Positions 57,501 to 64,000 of a stretch of 64,000 nucleotides of DNA are shown here, in pieces. The notes under the pieces are model-generated. The model had not been told where the DNA came from. It saw only the letters and a program-made list of their open reading frames with translations, and did no database searches. The position numbers were made by a program, and so were the translations under genes. The first letter of the stretch is position 1. Every line of letters starts with the position of its first letter. Source of the DNA: Branchiostoma belcheri (taxonomy: Eukaryota > Chordata > Leptocardii > Amphioxiformes > Branchiostomatidae); assembly GCF_001625305.1 (NCBI RefSeq), contig NW_017804265.1, positions 520,098 to 584,097 of the forward strand, given 5' to 3'.

Positions 57501-59663
57501 TCAGAGTCCCTGATTTGCTTAGCATGTGGAAAAAACAAGGTATCAGACATAATCATAAGATTTGTCCTTAATTACTCCATACAACTTAATAATACTTCAG
57601 AATTACGATTTCCAATTACAATCCAGTTAAATAGATTAAGCAACTAAATATCATTATTTAGTGTTGGGTGGATAAATACAGACATAATCAGTATCTTATG
57701 AGGATATATTTATTCTTTTCTAAAGCTAATAAGCTGTTTCGTTCCCCGTCTCCGCCCCAATGCTGATTTTGCCAACGTGCACCAAATATATGAATGAATG
57801 TTATACAATATTTACAGCTTGGCGTCTACCACACACTATGGCCAACGTACCTTATCAGAATAAAGACAGCTTTTCTGAAGTTAATTCCGTCCACCCTGGC
57901 GTACTCTTCAACGAAAGGCTTGATGGTGTCAATAAGGTCCCGCGGCATCCTGTCCACATGGTCGAATATGAAAATGGAATGCTGGCACTGACTCACTCTT
58001 TCAGAGATAGCACGGCGGAGCTGTTTCTGATAGGAGATTGAATATGAAAATAAAGGAGATAGGAGATTGAATACGAAAATAAAAACTGAAGTTGTTAGAT
58101 AAGGACGCTTTTAAATATCGATCGCAAGCAAAAGGCAATCTTGTAGCTAGATGAGCCAAGCATGTTTCGTACAAATTTCAACTCTTTGTGCATATTGAAT
58201 GTAAATATTATGACATTAATATTAGTCTAAAACAGTAATTGTTCTCACCTTATAAGCAAAGTTGTTAAATGAGTGCCTATTAAAAGTCGATCGCAAACCA
58301 AATGCAATCTTGTAGCTAGATATCCATGTATGTTTTCTGCCAAGTTCAACTCTTTGTGCAGTGAACGTAAATACCATCACATTAATACTTGAACGTTTGC
58401 AAGTTTATGCCCGACGTCTAATTGCAAGTACAGAAGAAACCTTTGGTATAAGAACAGGCAATTAATACACAGAGAACTACTGATAACTAACAACTACTAA
58501 TCTCCAAGCAGATCCATCTCGGTGGCAAAAAGACAGTATCAAATTGGCCAGGCAGTATCCATTAGCCAGAGAAGGTCCGCGGCCATCAGGACACAAAAAA
58601 AAAACGGCCATATATAAAACGTTAACGATCATTCCCCCACAACCTCTGCTTGGAGAGAAAACAACTACTAGGTTTGAGTTGGGATTAATATTAGTCTAAG
58701 ACAGTAACTGTTCTTCTCACCTTATATTCCCTCGTGTGTAGCTCATCGGCGTGTTTAAAGTCAATCTCAGCGGAATAGTAAATAACGTATGGAGATCTTG
58801 TACCGTTTGTGAAGATAGCTTTTGCAATCATGTTAGTCACGTACGTCTTTCCTACGCCCGAGGGCCCGTGGAAGGAAAGAACCAGTGCTTTACTTGTTTT
58901 TGGAGTAGTCAGGTGACCCTGGATGGCCTTGACCACAACATCCCGCACTAGAGGCTGGCCGTATAGCCGTTTGGTCAGCAACATCCTTAGATCTACAGAT
59001 TTGAATATAGAAGAAAGAAGGGGTAGGTTGCTGCATGAATAAGCTTATAGCTGTTTATTGTTGTACGTGGCGCCAATCCATATACAAGAAGATAGAGTCT
59101 AATATGCAGTCCATTCTGTACGTACGTTTTGACGTTCCTTCGTTGTTATATACTTCTCTTTGCAGCGCCACTGTATCAACAAACTGTGTCTTGTGCAAAT
59201 AGGGTACTAATGCAGCATTTACGTTCGACCTACTAAATAGGCTATCTACTTTTTAACAAACGTTGACAGGCAACGAGCGTCCTGAAGTTTGTTTTTAATG
59301 GCATATAGTTAATATTCTATAATCGGAACATATAGTGATCATCGTTATCATTGCTGCCAACAATCCAATGTTTAGATAGGAGTACAGTCATTTGCCCCCC
59401 CCTCCCCCCCAGACACACACAGTACTAACATTGTATCAAGTGTGTCCAGTCAAAATACAGTAAGGAACTGTAACATACTTACAAGTTATGTTTGGGTTGA
59501 ACTCCCCTTCACAGATCTTGGTAACTGGCTCTACTTGTGGCGTCGAGGAATACATCATAAGGGATATGATTATTGACACAATAAGTCCAGCAACAGCAAC
59601 TCCAGCATGCACAGTCATGGTTATTCCTCCACGGTGAAAACCTTTCTTGATGTCAGACCCCAT
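54554..59663 (-). CDS. Torsin-family AAA+ protein with an inserted EMI-containing module
   Basis: Minus-strand exons in order: 59663-59483, 58992-58721, 58026-57851, 57258-57134, 56697-56401, 55798-55678, 55261-55170, 54765-54554. Total 1,476 nt, 491 residues, all junctions GT-AG and in phase. Residues 17-37 form a membrane anchor; then KRLYGQPLVRDVVVKAI, Walker A GPSGVGKT (103-110), Walker B IFIFDH (169-174), a lid segment, the inserted module (about 252-421) and the torsin C-terminal helix GLIDHVVPFLPLAVEHVEMC. Torsins are ER/nuclear-envelope lumenal ATPases. Two positions differ from active torsins as I recall them: the Walker B Glu is His174 and the sensor-1 Asn is Tyr (ILISYSASD). The last exon runs to a stop at 54554-54556; a possible donor (ATGGTACGT, 54617-54625) could lead to an exon I cannot find, and the usual GCK sensor-2 region is not seen. 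Without the module the product would be 321 residues, close to a normal torsin. Confidence 0.82.
54931..55165. repeat. Dispersed repeat, copy 2
   Basis: Counterpart of 226-440, in the intron just after the second EMI exon. It is longer by a short insertion (TTGCAATTTTAT) and ends next to the exon donor. Confidence 0.7.
55170..56697 (-). other. Three-exon phase 1-1 insert in the torsin gene: Trp/Tyr-rich domain plus EMI domain
   Basis: Exon 56697-56401 encodes a 99-residue domain (AWCSDVNIDW, LHRPVYKNEDKDQYLYF, WIVAWE, IRLTCS) of a type seen in secreted invertebrate proteins that I cannot name. Exons 55798-55678 and 55261-55170 encode an EMI-like domain: NVCMDTRTHAC and VRCGFMWLHSCK, then AYTRYFCCKGFIQEGTEC. 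Phases are 1 in, 1-2-1 through, 1 out, so the module can be included or skipped without shifting the torsin frame. It could be constitutive, alternatively spliced, or part of a nested gene. Confidence 0.65.
58501..58657. mobile_element. Non-autonomous inverted-repeat element, family A copy 2
   Basis: Starts TCTCCAAGCAGATCCATCTC and ends CCTCTGCTTGGAGAG, the same termini as 4102-4370. It shares the internal words GGTGGCAA and ATCCATTAGCCAGAG. It lies in the torsin intron between the Walker A and Walker B exons. Confidence 0.75.
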
Positions 59664-61727
59664 CTTTATGTCTTTTTATATGGTAGTTTATGGATCAATG
59701 CGATTCCATACAGCAAGAAATTCAAACTAACTTGCAGGGAATTCAAACTAACTGGCAAAACTATGTACCCATGTACGAACCTGGTCTTAAGTAAGTAAAC
59801 GTCGTTGAGGTATATCGTTAATAATTAAACAAATCCATGGCAAAACCTGCATTGTCTTGGCCTTAATGTTTTCGTACACGTCGATACTTGAAATAGGAGA
59901 TGCTTAAATATTTTGAGTGGATCAGATTGCTATTAAATGATATCCAACTGATGAATCAAGTCACGCAAATAAAGATCTAGAGTTACTGTATCGATTAGCA
60001 AGTACAGTGTGTATGTTTGTTTGGAAATCATTTGTCCACCCTTTGACAAATCTAGTTCAATAGTGACTCAAGTTTTATGTAAACAATACAAAGTCCAAGT
60101 GTCAAACTTAAGACTCTTGACTAAGCGCGTCCAAACAAGGGAACCTGTCGGATTGTTGTTCAGTCGTCAGATCGTGTCCCACCATAAACACATACCTTGG
60201 CTGCTAAAATGTTTGAATCATATAGACATAATATTATGTAAACCTCTTTATATCTCTTTTTGCTCCACATAACCCTTTGCAAACCAGTTTTGTAACAGGT
60301 GAATCAGGGTCAGTTGAATATTTCATGGCCTAGAAAAGTAGCTTCAGGTAATGGCTGTAGCAAAGGCTAATGGCCCATTGAATGCCTACTTATCAGTACT
60401 ATCATTACAGTAACATGCATATACTACAGTATTTTCATGTTTAAAGCTACATGTTATAGTAAAATAGCTTAGACTTCAGCTTTGTGTGACGGTAATGCGT
60501 ATTTCCCCCTCTGTCTTTCACAACATTTACTTATTTGATAATGACAAATTAAAGTTCCTACACTGCACGAAATCCGCTCTATATCCACTATCTTAACATG
60601 ATTAAGGTTCCGTTTTGTAACTAAGCTACTTGCGCGAACCTGTGGATATACATGCGTTGTGAAGAAAATCCAACAACCTCAAAATCAATGGAGACAAACA
60701 TCGATTGGTCTTTATTTATAATTACCGGATCCTAAGGCAGAGTTTCTGCTCCCAGTGCCAAGATTTAAGGTAATCGGATAAAAGCGGAAATATCGGTTTC
60801 CGTTCTGTCCTTAATGCTTACTCTTTTTCCACAGGGGTATGATATAGATTTACCTATACGAAAAATGGCCCTATCGATAGCTGTAAACTCTACCTGCCTT
60901 TCTAGCAATACCTCGAAGGTACGCTGAATACAATTTTGATATTCCCTTGACACTGAATCAGAACGAAAGATATATACAATCAGGAGGTCGGTCAATATAC
61001 AGAAATATCTGGAACATCTCCAATTTCCCTCACTATACCCAGCTTGTGCACATCATAATTGGATGCCATTATAACTCACTTGGATGTGCTTTGTTATTTC
61101 TTCGATCGCATTCTTATGTTGCCTGTACGTCCGTATTAGATAACTTTTGTTTGCATGAAAACACCCACTGGAATATACAGACCATTCGCAATATAGTCTC
61201 AGAACGATTTACAAACAAGCACTTTTTTGCTTCAAGACTGAGGAATGTTTGACAGTTTGTATACAAGCATACTTTACCAACGACAAAAACTATAGCAAAC
61301 AGTCACTGCACATAGTTCTGTTGTCCGTTTAGATGTAGTAAACTATAACTTTACACTTTGATAATTTCGAGTGTACTCCATGGATCCTTAAATATACTCG
61401 CCGATGGTATGTAATAGGCGGAAGACATTTTTTAGTATAACTAAACATTTCGACGAAGTGGATTATCAATAGTGTTAGAATTACGTTTCATCCGTTTTTC
61501 CACATTTGGTTGAACTTATTTCACAAAAAAACTTCTCACAACAATGTTGCAATCTAGTTTATCCTATATGGTGTGTTTTCCAAGGTTTTCCAGTTTATAT
61601 AAAGTTAGCATCCAACAAACTTTATGTCGCGCCCACTGCTTCTGAATCAATGCTAGCGCTGCTTCTCTATGTACAATCGCCTTACTACAGTCCTCAGTCT
61701 GTGGCTGGTTTACGGCATGTTTATTTT
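59664..61727. other. Intergenic region upstream of the torsin gene
   Basis: AT-rich with no exon-like frame. It should contain the torsin promoter/5'UTR and the 3' end of the next minus-strand gene. TTTATT at 61720-61725 gives AATAAA on the minus strand immediately after the stop of that gene; it may be too close to be its true polyadenylation signal. Confidence 0.45.
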
Positions 61728-62828
61728 CTACTCGTCGTCCTTTGCCGCCCAGTTCTCCATCTTCATGGACAGCAGACTGCTGTAGCACATCTGGAGCCGC
61801 TGGGCCTGGTCCTCCAGCTCGACCCCGAGGTCATGGAGTCTGCGCAGCATCATGTCCCGTCTGCACATGCGCAGCTGGCGCTGGTACTTGCTCCTCTCGT
61901 GGGCCCGAATCTGCTCCTCCTCCTGAGCCAGCCGGATTTTGTCTTCCACCATTTTCTTCTCCTCCTGAAGACGGCGAACCTTCTCTTCCAAGCTGCTCTT
62001 TATTTGACGGATGCTTCTTGCGCTTGCCCCTTTCTCACCTGTTGTTGACTCCAAGTCGACCCCCTTAGACGCCTGAGCCTCCAGACCAGCTTGTTCCTCA
62101 AGAGGCTCGTTTTCTTGAGGAGTAGGAGCCAGCGTGTCATCTGATTCACTCTCGTGGTCAAACTTCTCTGTATCGAATGTGTCGCTATCGCTGTCTTGCT
62201 CCAGCGCAGCCATCTTGGTTTCTTCAATGCCATTACCATTGAACTCCTTTCCCTCCGGAGTGTCACCTCCGGCGGTTTCCGCTTCCTCCTCAGAGGTATC
62301 GGATTTCTCTAGTGAGTCATTGTTTGGAAGGTCTCGCACCGGCTCATCCTCCTTGATGTATTGGGTATCATCCATTGTCGAGTTCTCTGGCATGTTCGAA
62401 TTTTCGCAGACAATGTGACTGTCCTTCTGTAACGTGGTGTCAACTGCGTTGTTGGCGTTCTCCACGGGATCTGGATCGTTTCCAACGATGTTGCGGATGA
62501 TCTTGTTATTGGTGTAGCCGTAGATTGACGTACTGTTTTGATTGATGTGGTTGGCTTCGTTCTCGCTCTTGTACCCAATCTCACTCGTTCCCATCGTGCC
62601 ACTTCCGTTGATGATGTCCAAGGCGGCCATCTTGGTCGTGATCGTTCCGTTCATGTTTCTCTGGTTCTCGAGAAGCACGTAGGAGTTGTCAGTGGGAGAA
62701 ACAGAACCGATGTTACCGTTCAGAAGAAGCTCTTTCGACGGTTGTCCCAAGTTTAAGTTGCCAGCTGATACTTGCATGCAGTTGTTATTGTTAACGGTCG
62801 CGTCTCTCTGTATGCCGGTGATATACAT
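61728..62828 (-). CDS. Acidic low-complexity protein with C-terminal coiled coil (possibly C1orf216/UPF0500-like)
   Basis: One uninterrupted frame of 366 codons from ATG 62828 to TAG 61728. Residues 1 to about 130 are Asn/Ser/Thr-rich; about 130-265 are very acidic (EEEAETAGGDTPEG, DSDSDTFDTEKFDHESESDD). The last 95 or so form a long helix (SLEEKVRRLQEEKKMVEDKI, ERSKYQRQLRMCRRDMMLRR, DLGVELEDQAQRLQ). No signal peptide or membrane segment. The last helix resembles, from memory and without a gap, the C-terminal block of the vertebrate C1orf216 family (M-RR---L------L---L-DQ--RLQ); this is a tentative link. An acceptor (TTTTCAG) ends at 62882, so a spliced 5'UTR exon probably lies upstream. Confidence 0.75.
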   Translation of the reverse strand: MYITGIQRDATVNNNNCMQVSAGNLNLGQPSKELLLNGNIGSVSPTDNSYVLLENQRNMNGTITTKMAALDIINGSGTMGTSEIGYKSENEANHINQNSTSIYGYTNNKIIRNIVGNDPDPVENANNAVDTTLQKDSHIVCENSNMPENSTMDDTQYIKEDEPVRDLPNNDSLEKSDTSEEEAETAGGDTPEGKEFNGNGIEETKMAALEQDSDSDTFDTEKFDHESESDDTLAPTPQENEPLEEQAGLEAQASKGVDLESTTGEKGASARSIRQIKSSLEEKVRRLQEEKKMVEDKIRLAQEEEQIRAHERSKYQRQLRMCRRDMMLRRLHDLGVELEDQAQRLQMCYSSLLSMKMENWAAKDDE

Positions 62829-62881
62829 CTTTTACACTCGCCGGTGGCCCTGGACGTTTTACGGGGGCGTCAGACAGTCTC

Positions 62882-64000
62882 CTGAAAAATAGGACAATGC
62901 ATCTTTTAAGTATTTTTAGATAACCGAAACCGCCTTCAATTTCCTTTAGCCTTGGGAGATAAGGTAAAATATGGACAGCCACCTAAATTTCATCAGGTAG
63001 TCGAGCTTAGCCTTTGAAGAGGGAAAAGTAATGCGGTGGCGTTGCAAATGGATTCTGCCTTTTACGGTCTGCAGCTATGGAGTCTGGAACCTAACGATTG
63101 GGATGGCGTGAGAAAATACAACGTAGGGAGGTTTCCTGTATCGATGCAGGGAATGAAATAGAGTATCACATCATAAAAGGACATTCAAGTAAAGATATCT
63201 ATGATGCACATCTTACATAGGTCTCTCTCAAAAAAATAATAAATGAAGCTATGTGCAAAATTAGTCTCCAAAGTCTAGACGAGAAGAAGTATCTATTGTT
63301 AGCAACGAATTTGAAAATAGTTTCTGGACACTATTGGACATCTTTACGATAACGTCGTTAATTTCAATTTGTTTGGTCGGTTAACTTTGTTTCATGTGGC
63401 AGAGCACAGAAACAATTGATACTAAACGGATGTTCATTACATGTCCTATTATACCACAGTGACGCTTGGTTGCTTTGTCAGTGAACTTTATCGAGCAGTC
63501 TCTACAACCACTTTATATCTGTCCCGTGCTGTGTGTTTACGACGTTTTTTCCCCATAAAATCGAGTGTAATTTTTAAATGCCAATATCCATTTAACTGTA
63601 GCGCTGGAACACGTATTTTTATACAATAGTTTTAAATGCTTCTCGACCTTCCTACGCAACTGAGCAATACAGCTTCCATATCTATTAAAACTCTAAGCAC
63701 GTGTATTCGGAGTACAGCTTTATACTTAAATGGGGACATGAAGGAGGACACTTTATAGATAAGAGGTGTTGAAGTAATATCCTTGTTTATAGAGCCTTAA
63801 GGGCAAGGCGCTACGTTAAAGTAGCAGTGTGCATGTACAAGTTTAACCTTTGAGGTCACTTTAGCTTTTCCGTTGGAACACCATCTGGTTTGTAATTTCC
63901 CGTGAGTCATGTGAAGATGTCTGAAAGTCGTCTGAAGCCGCAGGCTGAATAATCTATTGGGTCCGGGCTTTATTCGACCGGTGTTTTTTTTTTTTTTTTT
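62882..64000. other. Upstream intron/flank of the coiled-coil gene
   Basis: No coding exon was recognised. AT-rich throughout; it ends in an 18-nt T run at the window edge. Confidence 0.45.

Noticed and set aside
58691..58720. Extension of the torsin P-loop exon past 58721
   Set aside because: A clear GTGAGA donor follows the AAG codon at 58723-58721, and the next exon continues torsin homology in phase.
61506..62068. Plus-strand frames of 180 and 108 codons opposite the coiled-coil gene
   Set aside because: Antisense shadows of the minus-strand coding sequence; the minus frame has the helix signature and full-length openness.

Overview
The window looks like animal nuclear DNA. Genes are split into many short exons with GT-AG introns, untranslated and intergenic DNA is AT-rich, and there are tRNA-headed SINEs, inverted-repeat elements and a non-LTR retrotransposon remnant. 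Compact introns, the domain repertoire (CUB, LDLa, discoidin, EMI) and conserved exon structure suggest an invertebrate deuterostome. An amphioxus (Branchiostoma) is my best guess; this is inference, not proof.

Layout: (1) 461-3202 (+) holds the 3' part of a CUB/LDL-receptor-A single-pass membrane protein gene. The end of its last coding exon is repeated five more times downstream (to about 4060). (2) 4371-10234 is gene-poor and carries inverted-repeat elements. (3) 10235-39524 (+) is one very large gene. My exon model closes in frame over 53 exons and predicts 5,874 residues: a short coiled coil, 23 discoidin (F5/8 type C) repeats each made from an exon pair, two divergent single-exon discoidin domains, a 3.2-kb exon with about 31 copies of a 17-residue Lys/Glu/Thr/Val repeat and six copies of a 40-41-residue repeat, a 26th discoidin domain and a basic tail. 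It has no signal peptide. (4) 41779-52753 (+) is a complete 19-exon prolyl oligopeptidase gene of 711 residues with its catalytic triad at 554/641/680. (5) 54554-59663 (-) is a torsin-family AAA+ gene. A three-exon, phase 1-1 module (an unnamed Trp/Tyr-rich domain plus an EMI domain) sits between the AAA+ core and the C-terminal torsin helices. (6) 61728-62828 (-) is a single-coding-exon gene for an acidic protein with a C-terminal coiled coil.

The genes do not form an obvious pathway. The two most unusual objects are the giant discoidin-array gene, in which a core of about 190 nt inside the exons is almost identical between repeats while flanking exon parts and introns have diverged, and the torsin gene with its inserted EMI-containing module and altered Walker B and sensor-1 residues. 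Exon borders were placed by eye from splice signals and phase; transcript data would be the direct test.
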